Below, one piece after another: positions 53,410 through 62,149 of a stretch of 64,000 nt of DNA. The notes beneath the pieces are model-generated. The model did no database searches. It saw only the letters and a list, made by a program, of their open reading frames with translations, and was not told the DNA's origin. Positions within the stretch are counted from its first letter, which is position 1; the number at the start of each line of letters is the position of its first letter. The position numbers and the translations under genes are program-made. The stretch spans positions 1,706,501 to 1,770,500 of the forward strand of contig NZ_CP045503.2 of the NCBI RefSeq assembly GCF_007004545.3. The letters are read 5' to 3'. This stretch comes from Shewanella eurypsychrophilus. Lineage in GTDB: Bacteria; Pseudomonadota; Gammaproteobacteria; Enterobacterales; Shewanellaceae.

Positions 53410-54513
53410 ATGCATGCGCTATCGATAAAGCCATCTTTGGGTATTCACATTAGTGCTGTACAGAAGTTGTTAGCTATTAGTAGCTTGGTACTATTTTCAT
53501 TGCTATGCGCACAACCTGCGACAGCATTTACCATCAACGGTAAGCTCACTGGTGATAAACTGGAGTGGGCTAATGCCAGCAGTGATGGTGAGTTTATTCG
53601 GCCTAACTATTGGTTCACACCTGCTAGGCTACCAGAGACCACCAAATGGGTGCCAGGAACCTATACCACGGCTACCAATATGAATATTGAGCTATCGAGT
53701 GGTTCAGATCATGTGTCAATGCCGATAAAAATGAGCGGGGTTAAGTACCAGGTCTCAGGTCAGTTTACTCAGACGCCATATGCCGATAGCTACGCAGTAT
53801 GTGATCAATCAACGATTGCTGCTACTAGCACAGTGTTAAGCACAGGTGCTGGTGGTTTTTGTATTGCAAATCAGAGTATTAATTTCGATAACCCGACAGC
53901 ACCTTTTAAGCGCTATCAGCCCATTATCCGTTTAGATAAAGGTCAATTAATTCAGCGCTTGAAGGGCAAGCCCAAAGGGATATATTCGGGCACGGTGACT
54001 GCGGTTATCAGCTATGGCTTTAAAGCTAACATCTCTGAGGCGGTTAAGACCTATCGCAATATCCCCATCACGTTTTCAATGCAGATTGCCTACAACCCGA
54101 GCATGATCAGTCGTATCAATGTGCTAGGTAACGGTCATATGGCACCTGAATATGACACCTATAAGCATACAGTGAGTGGTAGCACAGGTTTTAAGATCTC
54201 AGCGTTGGGTTATTTTCAGAATGGGCTTAAATTCACGCTTATTAATAAAGATGCCAATGACTATACATTGAAACCTGAAATGGGTGGCTCTACCAGTATT
54301 CCCTATAGCATTAGCTGTCAGGGATGTAGCTCTGCACCTGAGCTGGTCAACAGTGGCAGTTTAGTCGATGAAGGCATAGGGCAGATAGATGCTCCTGGTG
54401 CCAGCATTATCCCATTTATGTTGAATGTAAATTTTGAAGATGTGTCGATTAAAGATGTTGAAGAGAAGCATTATAACGACCATTTTACTGTGATGTTTGA
54501 GGTGCTTCTTTGA
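53410..54513 (+). CDS. CblD-like tip adhesin / pilus biogenesis initiator
   Basis: A 367-residue secreted protein with a long signal peptide (first about 39 residues, to ATAFTI). The C-terminal half resembles the CblD/CfaE-type pilin domain: YGFKANISEAVKTYRNIPITFSMQIAYNPSMISRINV and a closing strand HYNDHFTVMFEVLL, equivalent to the Y-x-D-x-V-T-x-x-F-E ending of that family. The N-terminal half would be the receptor-binding domain. In this pilus class the tip protein also starts assembly at the usher. It has a GAGGAG site inside the end of the chaperone gene and is the last gene of the operon. Confidence 0.78.
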   Translation: MHALSIKPSLGIHISAVQKLLAISSLVLFSLLCAQPATAFTINGKLTGDKLEWANASSDGEFIRPNYWFTPARLPETTKWVPGTYTTATNMNIELSSGSDHVSMPIKMSGVKYQVSGQFTQTPYADSYAVCDQSTIAATSTVLSTGAGGFCIANQSINFDNPTAPFKRYQPIIRLDKGQLIQRLKGKPKGIYSGTVTAVISYGFKANISEAVKTYRNIPITFSMQIAYNPSMISRINVLGNGHMAPEYDTYKHTVSGSTGFKISALGYFQNGLKFTLINKDANDYTLKPEMGGSTSIPYSISCQGCSSAPELVNSGSLVDEGIGQIDAPGASIIPFMLNVNFEDVSIKDVEEKHYNDHFTVMFEVLL

Positions 54514-54598
54514 AGTTGCGCTGGCAGTTAAAGGTATTAACTATCAACAACTTAGGCATTTTAGCGGCTAAGGCTGTGAGTCTTCAGTTTATAGCTTG

Positions 54599-54628
54599 AG
54601 GGCGATAATACTCATGTATTATCGCCCT
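54599..54628. terminator. Bidirectional terminator between the pilus operon and the glycosyltransferase
   Basis: AGGGCGATAATAC and GTATTATCGCCCT form a perfect 13-base-pair stem with loop TCAT. It lies between the plus-strand tip-adhesin gene and the minus-strand glycosyltransferase. Confidence 0.82.
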
Positions 54629-54651
54629 GCATTTATGTCTGTGCCAGCTTA

Positions 54652-55878
54652 TTAGCTGTTGGCGTTCTTAGCCGCTATCCACTGAGACATATACTTAGTG
54701 CTCGCCATGGAGTGATGCTTCATCATGGCGCCGGTAAAGTTATTTAGCCTATGTTGGTCAATATTTTCTATTGTATGAGCCAACTTTTTCATCCAGTTCT
54801 GTCCTAACACCTCACCATCGTATCGCACGGTTAATAGACTCGAGGCGTGACTTTGAGCCTCTGTCCAGAGCGATTCTTGAGTGTATAAATCAACGGCGGC
54901 TTGTGCAAAGCATTCCACATCATCTGTGATATGTCCTGGCCACTGTTCATCGTCCATCATGCCTTCACTGCCGATACTTGTAGTGACGCTTGGGGTTTGC
55001 ATGATCATGGCATCGAGCAGTTTTCCCTTTATGCCAGCACCAAAGCGAATGGGTGCTAAACAGACACGAGACAGCTCCATCACTTGATAAGCATCTTCCG
55101 CCCAGCCCTTAATGATAAAGCCAGTCTTGGGGTTATTGAGTGCGGTGGCTTTCGGTGGTGGGTAGGAGCCATAGATATGCAGTTCGGCTTGGGGGAGCTG
55201 TTTTCGAATTAATGGCCAGATTTTTTGCAGGTATAATACGGCGTCCCAGTTAGGGGCGTGGCGAAAGTTGCCTATGGTCATAAAGTGGTGACGTTCAGTG
55301 AAGCTTTTTGTCTGTGCTGGGCACTTGTTTAGATCCACCATAAATGGCAAATGATGCAAAATACTTGGGTCAATTTTAAACTGGCTTTGTAAAAGCGCCA
55401 TCTCAAAACTTGAGATGATAAGTGAGATATCACAGCGAAGAATCGCGGCTATTTCACGTTTTGCTATATCGCTGAACAAGTCGGCTTGAGTTAGCGCTCG
55501 CTCACCCTTAACGGCTTGATGACGTGCATTACGCAGGCACTGCAGGTCTTCGGTATCGAGTATCTTTAATGCAGTAGGGCAGTGCTTTTCGACGCGCCAG
55601 CCAAACTGTTCTTCCATCATAAAGCGGTCAAACATCACAATATCTGGCTGATACTCCAAGATATAAGCATCGAAGCTGTCACAGTTAAGGCTAATGTTTT
55701 TACTGCTTATACCTTCTAAGCTGAGGTCTATCATGTGATCTGATGGCTGCGCCGGGGTGGCGAATTCGACCTGCCAACCTTGCTGCTTGTAAAGCCTCAA
55801 TAGCGACAACATATGGGTACCTGCAGCTGACGAGTTGGGTTCAGGCCACACATAGCCGATCACTAATACTTTTTTCAT
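54652..55878 (-). CDS. Family 4-like glycosyltransferase
   Basis: A 408-residue GT-B protein. The N-terminal Rossmann domain begins KKVLVIGYVWPEPNSSAAGTHMLSLLRLY. The C-terminal donor-binding domain contains MTIGNFRHAPNWDAVLYLQKIWPLIRKQLPQAELHIYGSYPPP, VMELSRVCLAPIRFGAGIKGKLLDAMIMQTPSVTTSIGSEGM, the E-x7-E-like region of GT4. The acceptor and sugar are not known. It may act on surface polysaccharide. It is monocistronic with ATG at 55878 and a terminator on its far side. Confidence 0.85.
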   Translation of the reverse strand: MKKVLVIGYVWPEPNSSAAGTHMLSLLRLYKQQGWQVEFATPAQPSDHMIDLSLEGISSKNISLNCDSFDAYILEYQPDIVMFDRFMMEEQFGWRVEKHCPTALKILDTEDLQCLRNARHQAVKGERALTQADLFSDIAKREIAAILRCDISLIISSFEMALLQSQFKIDPSILHHLPFMVDLNKCPAQTKSFTERHHFMTIGNFRHAPNWDAVLYLQKIWPLIRKQLPQAELHIYGSYPPPKATALNNPKTGFIIKGWAEDAYQVMELSRVCLAPIRFGAGIKGKLLDAMIMQTPSVTTSIGSEGMMDDEQWPGHITDDVECFAQAAVDLYTQESLWTEAQSHASSLLTVRYDGEVLGQNWMKKLAHTIENIDQHRLNNFTGAMMKHHSMASTKYMSQWIAAKNANS

Positions 55879-55936
55879 TATTTCTCACATAATAGGTACT
55901 TTAATGGGAGGGTATTGTATACCAACTGAAGGTTCA

Positions 55937-56015
55937 AGCTTGTCGGATAACAAGTTGGTTAAATATCTATTCTGGGTTCATTTGGCTGGTTTTGGTATTT
56001 GGTTAGTTTGCTGAG
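55937..56015. repeat. Inverted copy of the AACTTGTTATCSGAC repeat
   Basis: CTTGTCGGATAACAAGTT, AAATATCT, TGGGTTCA and GGCTGGTTTTGGT match the reverse complement of about 6951-7030 with scattered substitutions. Confidence 0.72.
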
Positions 56016-56037
56016 TACCAATACAGTATTGGTATCA

Positions 56038-56170
56038 AACGCCTGCCCGGCGAGGGATGTGCGAACACTTCTGCGACACGCTGTGAACACATCCGTGTGC
56101 GCTCTACGGTTTCATCCCTGAAACCGAAGGTCACAGCCGCGTTCACACCTGATTATTTGTCTCTTCGATT
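56038..56170. repeat. Mosaic repeat copy (GCCTGCCCGGCGAGGGATGTGC)
   Basis: AACGCCTGCCCGGCGAGGGA is identical to the block at 3611-3633. It is followed by CTTCTGCGACACGCTGTGAA, GGTTTCATCCCTGAAACCGA and GGTCACAGCCGCGTTCACAC, which link it to the copies at 6755 (inverted) and 57516. Confidence 0.75.
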
Positions 56171-56253
56171 GTAATTTTACTGGCCAGAAACAAAGTTAAC
56201 TCTGACCCTACATACCTATCTAAATGATGGTGTCGATTGAGCAACGGGAAGAT

Positions 56254-56281
56254 AAAAGCCGTTTGTTAGCGGCTTTTTTTT
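56254..56281 (+). terminator. Terminator-like hairpin in front of the small lipoprotein gene
   Basis: AAAAGCCG and GCGGCTTTTTTTT form an 8-base-pair stem with a 7-base T-rich loop and a strong T tract. No plus-strand gene precedes it in the 340 bases upstream, so it may be a leader attenuator or the relic of a lost gene. Confidence 0.7.
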
Positions 56282-56372
56282 GATCTCATTGTCTAGTTTA
56301 AAAGATATCTATGTTGTTGAATTCTGATAATATATGCGCGTTACATGTGACTTTATAAGGACATATAAATCA

Positions 56373-57110
56373 ATGCGTAAATTAACAATTTCTACTTTCG
56401 TTCTGTCTACACTTCTATTGGCCGCTTGTGGTGGTTCAGATTCAGCAATAGATACAGCCCCAGTGACAACACCGGATCCAATACCTTCGGTAGTGATGCC
56501 AAGCGGCGTTTGGCAGGGAACATATGTTTACCAGTCTGACGGCTTTACTACTCCAATTGTGGCTCTAATTACGCCTAATGGCGAAGCTAGACTTATTGTT
56601 GATAATGGTTATCAGGCGGAAGGGAAGTTAAACCTCGATGGACAAAGCTTTAGCGGTGATATGGTCTTTTATAGTATTGCGGGTTTCCACAGGGATAGCG
56701 GTACGTTTAAAGGTTCTTATACGCCGGAAGCCATCACAGCCGAAATGACAGTCCATGGTAATGTGATTAGCAAAGTAAGCTTAACTCTTGATTCAAGTAC
56801 CGGGGCAGGGGCTAGCTTTGAGAAATTAGCCGGGACATTCGTAACCGAAGATCAGAAAACCAGTATCGGCATCGATAAGGGTGGCGCGATTTCAGGCAGT
56901 AACATGCTGGGTTGTACCTACGGTGGTTCAGTTCAAATTCCGGATGCCGATATCAATGTTTATGCTTTATCGATTGATGTAAGCAGTTGTGATGTGTTTG
57001 ACGGTAGTTACAGCGGCTTGGGTACGGTTCAGCAAAAGGACGGTGTGACAGGTTTTATCTTCCAAGCTGATAACGGTCAATTTCTTATAACAGATTACAT
57101 CTATAAGTAA
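56373..57110 (+). CDS. Small lipoprotein, beta-rich
   Basis: A 245-residue lipoprotein. ATG 56373 gives MRKLTISTFVLSTLLLAAC, a typical lipobox signal (LLAAC); an earlier in-frame start at 56334 is rejected because it would precede the signal by 13 residues. The mature part contains repeated GxW and glycine-rich beta patterns (SGVWQGTYVYQSDGF, GSYTPEAITAEMTVHGNV, SGSNMLGCTYGGSVQI), with a single cysteine pair in the second half. The family is not recognised. It is monocistronic; an orphan terminator-like hairpin lies upstream. Confidence 0.72.
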   Translation: MRKLTISTFVLSTLLLAACGGSDSAIDTAPVTTPDPIPSVVMPSGVWQGTYVYQSDGFTTPIVALITPNGEARLIVDNGYQAEGKLNLDGQSFSGDMVFYSIAGFHRDSGTFKGSYTPEAITAEMTVHGNVISKVSLTLDSSTGAGASFEKLAGTFVTEDQKTSIGIDKGGAISGSNMLGCTYGGSVQIPDADINVYALSIDVSSCDVFDGSYSGLGTVQQKDGVTGFIFQADNGQFLITDYIYK

Positions 57111-57136
57111 CTAAGATTAGTGTTGCTATGTAGTGG

Positions 57137-57515
<379 letters not shown>

Positions 57516-57600
57516 CGGTCCCTGTGGGCTCTGCCGTGACATCCATGTCACAGCCGAGTTCACACCTGAGTATTTTCTTCTTCGATTTTAGCTTTACTGG
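57516..57600. repeat. Short mosaic repeat copy
   Basis: GGTCCCTGTGGGCTCTGCCG, GACATCCATGTCACAGCCGA and GTTCACACCTGAGTATTTTC continue the 56038-type copy. It abuts the IS3 remnant, whose coding sequence ends where the repeat begins. Confidence 0.65.
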
Positions 57601-57667
57601 CTAGTAACACGTTGCTGGACAAAGCGTGCTAGAGCATTCGGCCTAACTCAACAGATATTTTAAAACT

Positions 57668-57790
57668 GAACAAAAGCGATTCACCACGGAGAACACAGAG
57701 GGCACGGAGAAAGGCAACAGTGAAAGCCTTTGGAGCTCTTCATCTTTACCTCCGTGTTCTTCGTGGAAGCGAAACGATCCGTGGTGATAT
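57668..57790. repeat. Inverted copy of the CCACGGAG repeat
   Basis: GATTCACCACGGAGAACACA at the left and CTTTACCTCCGTGTTCTTCG with GGAAGCGAAACGATCCGTGG at the right form the same fold-back structure as 6547-6662 in opposite orientation. Confidence 0.72.
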
Positions 57791-57837
57791 TATGCTCGAG
57801 TTGAAGATGCCCCTTTCTGTAGAACACCCTGTGTAGG

Positions 57838-57930
57838 TACGGCTGCGAGCTTCGATTTCAGGGATGAAATCGCAGAGCTTATAGGGATATATTCACAGCG
57901 TCTCGCAGAAGTATCTGCATAAAAGCCCGC
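57838..57930. repeat. Mosaic repeat copy (GGCTGCGAGCTTC / GCGTCTCGCAGAAG block)
   Basis: CGGCTGCGAGCTTC, TTTCAGGGATGAAATCG, TATAGGGATATATTCACAGC and GCGTCTCGCAGAAGTATCTG repeat the reverse-complement blocks of the 56038 copy. It is followed by CCCGCTGCAAGTGATAAATA. Confidence 0.65.
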
Positions 57931-58011
57931 TGCAAGTGATAAATAACAATGAAGGGAAAAGTTATAAACAAACTACCCAATACAAACTCAGCCAAACGCT
58001 AAACAAGAAGA

Positions 58012-58454
58012 TGTAATCAGCCTTCATTCGAAGGCTAGCTAATTTTGGGCAAAAGCAATTCACCACGAAGTACACAGAGGACACGAAGAAGAGCATAAAG
58101 AGCTAAATCGAAGAGATAAAATAACTCAGTGTAATGCGGCTGCGAGCTTCCGAAACATGGCCAAAAATGTTCCCTACATTTTCTGGCATTCCCCACATCC
58201 ATGTGGGTCAGATGTTTTGGCAGAGCCCACACGGCCAATTTTGTTCCATACAAAATTTGGCATTTCCTCCATCCCTGGAGGTCAGAAGTGCTTGCGGCGT
58301 TTCGCAGAGCTTTCTCAAAACAAGAGTACATCCCCCCCGCTGGGAAGCGTTAGATTGCAATGAAGGGTCGACCTTCAAACACACTACCCAACATACAAGA
58401 CTGGATTCCGGCCCAAAAGAGCTACCGGAATGACGGTTATACAAACAACAAGAA
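58012..58454. repeat. Composite repeat unit 1 (about 440 bp)
   Basis: Starts with the hairpin GCCTTCATTCGAAGGC. It continues with AAAGCAATTCACCACGAAG, ATGCGGCTGCGAGCTTCC, ATGAAGGGTCGACCTTCAAA and the inverted ATTCCGG palindrome (GGATTCCGG...CCGGAATGACG). The same order is found in 58455-58800, so this is a head-to-tail tandem duplication with internal length differences. Open frames here on both strands are by-products. Confidence 0.82.
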
Positions 58455-58800
58455 AATGCAATAAGCCTTCATTCGAAGGCTAGCTAACTTTCGGCAAAAG
58501 CAATTCACCACGGAGTACACAGAGGACACGAAGAAGAGCATAAAAAGCTCAATCGAAGAGAGAAAATAACTCAGTGCAGATGCGGCTGCGAGCTTCCAAA
58601 ACAGGGATGTTTTGGTAGAGCCCACATGGATGTGTTCACGGCGTCTCGCAGAAGTAGCTGTACATTCCTCGCCGGACAGGCGTTAGGTTAAATTGAAGGG
58701 TCGACCTTCAAACATACTGCCCAATAACCCTTGGATTCCGGCTCAAAAGCTCTACCGGAATGACGAGAAGGAACAAGCAAAACAAAATGAACTAAACAAA
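58455..58800. repeat. Composite repeat unit 2 (about 350 bp)
   Basis: GCCTTCATTCGAAGGC, AAAGCAATTCACCACGGAG, ATGCGGCTGCGAGCTTCC, TGAAGGGTCGACCTTCAAAC and GGATTCCGGCTCAAAAGCTC occur in the same order as unit 1. A third partial start (TGTAATCAGTCTTCATTCGA) follows at 58803. Relative to unit 1, a block of about 100 bases is missing. Confidence 0.82.
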
Positions 58801-58829
58801 AAATGTAATCAGTCTTCATTCGAAGACTG
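58798..58829 (-). terminator. Terminator of cdaR formed from repeat DNA
   Basis: On the minus strand CAGTCTTC-GAAT-GAAGACTG is an 8-base-pair stem, followed by ATTACATTTTTT. It begins 4 bases after the cdaR stop and is a copy of the repeat-unit hairpin, showing that the repeat has been taken up as a terminator. Confidence 0.65.
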
Positions 58830-58833
58830 AGGA

Positions 58834-59982
58834 TTATTGTTTACTCAATACCTGGCCCAGATATAGCTGAAGTAGGCCATCGAGCGACTGTATGTCTACA
58901 CCTGTGAGCTGCTGAATCCTATCCAGGCGATATCTTAAGGTATTTCTATGGATAAAGAGTTCATTAGCACACTGCTGTAGATCGCCAAAATGCTGCAGGT
59001 AAGCGGTTAATGTTTTACTGAGTTGACCGTTTTTGTCAGCATCCACTAATGATTGATAGGGGGTGGTCAACTCATCTCCTCGCCAGTCTCCTCTGAGTCC
59101 AGAGAGGAGCACTAGTAGTGAGAAGTCTTCATAGAGGTATTTACTTTCATCGGGTCTGAGCTGCTGACCTAGAGCTAAGGTTTCCCTTGCTGTGGTGTAG
59201 GAGCGACTGATATCGGCAGGGCTAGGGAAAAAGTGGCCTAGTGCAATCTTTAATCGGACATTAAGTTCTTCGGGGATACGAGTGAGAAGCTGATCGATGC
59301 GCTGACTCTCAAGCTGTGGATCCCACTTGTTGCCATCCAGAAACGCGGGCTTTAAGATCACTAACTCAGTCATTGAGGTCATGGCGACCAAGTTACCACG
59401 TGAAGGGGTCTCTAACAGGTTGAGCACTTTCTTGAGTAAGGAGTTTGCAGAGGTTTGCTCTTCATCACCCTGGACTTGAATCACGGCGACCACACGTGGG
59501 GCGTCTATCTCTATGTTAAGCTGCAATGCCCAGTCTCTAAGCTGAGGAGAAAATTCAGTGTCTGATCTTAGCAGTTGTAGAATAAACTCCTCTTTTTGAC
59601 GATATTGCCATTGGGCAAGCTCTAAAGAGTTAGCTTGCTCGACGATCATCTCGGCGGTCATTTTAAGTAGCTCACCGTAGTTCCTTAAGGTTTCAGGCTC
59701 ACCTGTGATGCCAATAACGCCAATGATCTCGCCTTTATAGTGTAAGGGTAAGTTAATGCCTGCTTTTACCCCATGAAGATTAGCAGCCATGGCTGAATTA
59801 ATTTCAACACTTCGATTTTGGCTAATCGCCAGCAGGGCACCTTCATGAGTGGAACCGATACGATGTGGGTCGCCAGAGCCTAAGATGACGGCTTTATCAT
59901 TCATCACATTAATATTGTGATGGATAATCTTCATGGTTCGTTCAACAATCTGCTGGGCTAGGTTGGGATCTAGAAAATACAC
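58834..59982 (-). CDS. cdaR: CdaR/SdaR-family transcriptional regulator (sugar-diacid/glycerate)
   Basis: A 382-residue regulator close to E. coli CdaR. The N-terminal sensor has IVERTMKIIHHNINVMN, ILGSGDPHRIGSTHEGALL, INLPLHYKGEIIGVIGITGEP and NYGELLKMTAEMI. The C-terminal PucR-type HTH is ALFIHRNTLRYRLDRIQQLTGVDI in the family, here ELFIHRNTLRYRLDRIQQLTG. It responds to glycerate or sugar diacids and activates their catabolic genes. The likely targets in this window are gntP-garK, about 20 kb away. It ends in a repeat-derived terminator. Confidence 0.93.
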   Translation of the reverse strand: MYFLDPNLAQQIVERTMKIIHHNINVMNDKAVILGSGDPHRIGSTHEGALLAISQNRSVEINSAMAANLHGVKAGINLPLHYKGEIIGVIGITGEPETLRNYGELLKMTAEMIVEQANSLELAQWQYRQKEEFILQLLRSDTEFSPQLRDWALQLNIEIDAPRVVAVIQVQGDEEQTSANSLLKKVLNLLETPSRGNLVAMTSMTELVILKPAFLDGNKWDPQLESQRIDQLLTRIPEELNVRLKIALGHFFPSPADISRSYTTARETLALGQQLRPDESKYLYEDFSLLVLLSGLRGDWRGDELTTPYQSLVDADKNGQLSKTLTAYLQHFGDLQQCANELFIHRNTLRYRLDRIQQLTGVDIQSLDGLLQLYLGQVLSKQ

Positions 59983-60161
59983 ATTTAGGGTCTCGAAGGT
60001 GTTTTTAATAGCTTAAGGTATTTTGGAAGGGCTAACTATGAGATATGGCAAACTTTTATACCGATACTTTTGTTTACTGCTCTGGTTTACCGCTCTTGTT
60101 TGTCCATAGGCAGGGGACAGACAAGAACTGCGGCTTTTATGGCTCGATGGTATAAATAACG

Positions 60162-60962
60162 TTATTCGGAATAGTGATTTATTTGCCAGCTAGATGTTGT
60201 TCCAGGTTTGGCGACCAATACACTCAGAGTGTCATTTGACTCTTGAGTGATAACGGCTTGAAATAGATAATTGCTGGTGTTGCTGTAATCTGGCATTGTT
60301 CCCGAGGGGATGGCAAAAATATTGATCTCTGCCAGGCTTTGATCGTATTTAATAGGCGCAGATATTTGATTAAACGCTAAGTTTAGCACTATGGCAGTTT
60401 GCGCATTCGCGTTATAAATATCGATTTTACGAGGGTCTAAGGCATTGGCATGAAACAAGCGGTAGCTATTTGTCTCGCCTTCTAACTTGTTGACCCGGGT
60501 GATTGATACGGCTTGGGTTGATGGCCTCTCTCCTGTAGCCAATAAAAAGACATCTTTTTGAGTATTGTTATAGCCCATGATGTTTGTGCTGAGTGAAGAC
60601 TGATTATTGAGTGAGTCTTTAACGATGAAAGTTAGATTGGCTTGCGATAAACCAGTCCAACCAAACTTTGAGGTTCTTTGTTGCGCTAAATAATCAATAT
60701 TTGAGGCTATTTCAACTTCGTCTATGCCGGTATGTTTGTAGAACAGATCGACTTTAGTGTCGAGTTGAGAACTCGCAATTGGGATCAGATTTATAAAGTC
60801 AGCTGTAAATTGGTAGGTGTTTGAGCTGGCTGATGAACCATTCGCCTCTTCGCTGGAGTTTGCGCCGCCACCACCACATGCTGTGAGAATACTGATTGAA
60901 AATAGGGTGAATAACAGAGGTAAGTGAAATCGTGCCGTGCGTGAAGATACTGCTGAGGCCAT
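60162..60962 (-). CDS. DUF4397-like lipoprotein
   Basis: A 266-residue lipoprotein. The signal ends at the lipobox LTAC (residues 26-29: FSISILTACGGGG), followed by a G/S-rich linker. The body is beta-rich, with YRLFHANALDPRKIDIYNANAQ in the middle, which resembles the V-R-x-x-H-A-x-P-x-x-x-x-V-D-V-Y-x-N motif of DUF4397 proteins, though the match is loose. It is probably an outer-membrane or periplasmic lipoprotein; function unknown. It is monocistronic, upstream of cdaR on the same strand but separated by 179 bases. Confidence 0.72.
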   Translation of the reverse strand: MASAVSSRTARFHLPLLFTLFSISILTACGGGGANSSEEANGSSASSNTYQFTADFINLIPIASSQLDTKVDLFYKHTGIDEVEIASNIDYLAQQRTSKFGWTGLSQANLTFIVKDSLNNQSSLSTNIMGYNNTQKDVFLLATGERPSTQAVSITRVNKLEGETNSYRLFHANALDPRKIDIYNANAQTAIVLNLAFNQISAPIKYDQSLAEINIFAIPSGTMPDYSNTSNYLFQAVITQESNDTLSVLVAKPGTTSSWQINHYSE

Positions 60963-61071
60963 AAGTTTAAGTTCCGTCTAAAATAATCCATTCAGTAGTG
61001 ATTTTATAGGTGTTACTGGTGTTTCATCAAGGGATATATCCCGTTTTATCTCACATTAAAAGCGGCTTACG

Positions 61072-62061
61072 CTAAGGATGAGATTTTTTTGCAAGCTTAT
61101 TTTGATACATGTATTCGTCGGCAACCTTTAATAAAGACTCTAGATCGCTTGCCTCACCAGGCTTGATCACCGCATAACCGAAAGAATATTTTATATCGGG
61201 CTTTAAGGGGCAATCCGATAAATGCTCATCCATTCTGTGATTAAACAGCTCAACGCAGCGTTCGTTTTCTGCATGGATCAACACCAGAAACTCATCGCCG
61301 CCCCACCTAGCAACTAAGTCACAACTACGGCTATTCATTTTTAGGGTCTTGGCGAAGATTTTTAAGATGTCATCGCCAATTTCATGACCGAAATTATCAT
61401 TGGCTTCCTTGAAGTGATCGAGATCGAAATAAAGCAGAATAAGTTGCCTGTTGAGTCTTTGGGCTAAATCTTGAGTACTGATTAACAGATCTTCGAAACC
61501 GCGGCGGTTGTAAATTTGAGTGAGAGGGTCGGTATAGCTGAGTGTAAGAAGCTGATTTTCTTTGTATAGATGGCGAAGATCACTGTCGATAACCTCTTTA
61601 ATGACTCCAAGTGCATTGATGTAAGTCTCAGGGTAATCTGTGACCTTAGTGTCCAGCACGCAAAGCGTACCGAATATACTGCCATCGGGCCATGAGATGG
61701 GTAGGCCTAAGTAAGATACATAGTTGTCTTCGGTGTACTCGGGGTTATTACACCATTGAGGATCGAGTTTGGCATCTCTTACATACAGTTCGCTTGAGTT
61801 CTTAACAACATGATGGCAATAGATATTAGTGTCTAAATCGACACTGCCAGGTTGATAATGGGTCTCTGGTTTCTCTGACGCTATGATGACCTCAATGCCT
61901 TTGAGGTTGGCTTGATTGATGAAGGTGGCGGGGGCGTTAAACATGTCTGCGACAGTATTAACCAAGCGTTGCCAGCGGCGCCAATCAATCTCTTCAATTT
62001 CAAGCTCTAAAATTGAAGTGTATGGGTACGGGATTGCAGTATTTTTGACATGCTGACTCAC
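61072..62061 (-). CDS. GAF-domain diguanylate cyclase
   Basis: A 329-residue cytoplasmic signalling enzyme. Residues about 15-160 form a GAF domain (VRDAKLDPQWCNNPEY, SYLGLPISWPDGSIFGTLCVLD), and residues 165-325 a GGDEF domain with the active-site motif GGDEF at 254-258 (ARWGGDEFLVL). An RxxD I-site (RSCD, 245-248) five residues before it predicts product inhibition by c-di-GMP. It makes c-di-GMP from GTP. The GAF resembles those that follow the LGLPIS-P-G-IG-L-C pattern and could sense small molecules or redox. Monocistronic. Confidence 0.93.
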   Translation of the reverse strand: MSQHVKNTAIPYPYTSILELEIEEIDWRRWQRLVNTVADMFNAPATFINQANLKGIEVIIASEKPETHYQPGSVDLDTNIYCHHVVKNSSELYVRDAKLDPQWCNNPEYTEDNYVSYLGLPISWPDGSIFGTLCVLDTKVTDYPETYINALGVIKEVIDSDLRHLYKENQLLTLSYTDPLTQIYNRRGFEDLLISTQDLAQRLNRQLILLYFDLDHFKEANDNFGHEIGDDILKIFAKTLKMNSRSCDLVARWGGDEFLVLIHAENERCVELFNHRMDEHLSDCPLKPDIKYSFGYAVIKPGEASDLESLLKVADEYMYQNKLAKKSHP

Positions 62062-62149
62062 AAGCGCCTCTGAACCGTGTCATTTTTATTAAGTTTAGCA
62101 AGCAATGTTGTTTTGTGTTTGCTGGGCTGAAATAACTTATCCGAGTGGA

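Larger units (their letters stand above)
55879..56372. other. Repeat-bearing intergenic region
   Basis: About 490 bases. It holds the inverted copy of the AACTTGTTATC repeat (55937-56015), a mosaic repeat copy (56038-56170) and an orphan terminator-like hairpin (56254-56281) before the small lipoprotein gene. No gene is seen. Confidence 0.65.

Noticed and set aside
58035..58625. Several 60-100-codon open frames on both strands
   Set aside because: They lie in the tandem composite repeats and share fragments with the frames at 3.7 kb; by-products of repeat DNA.
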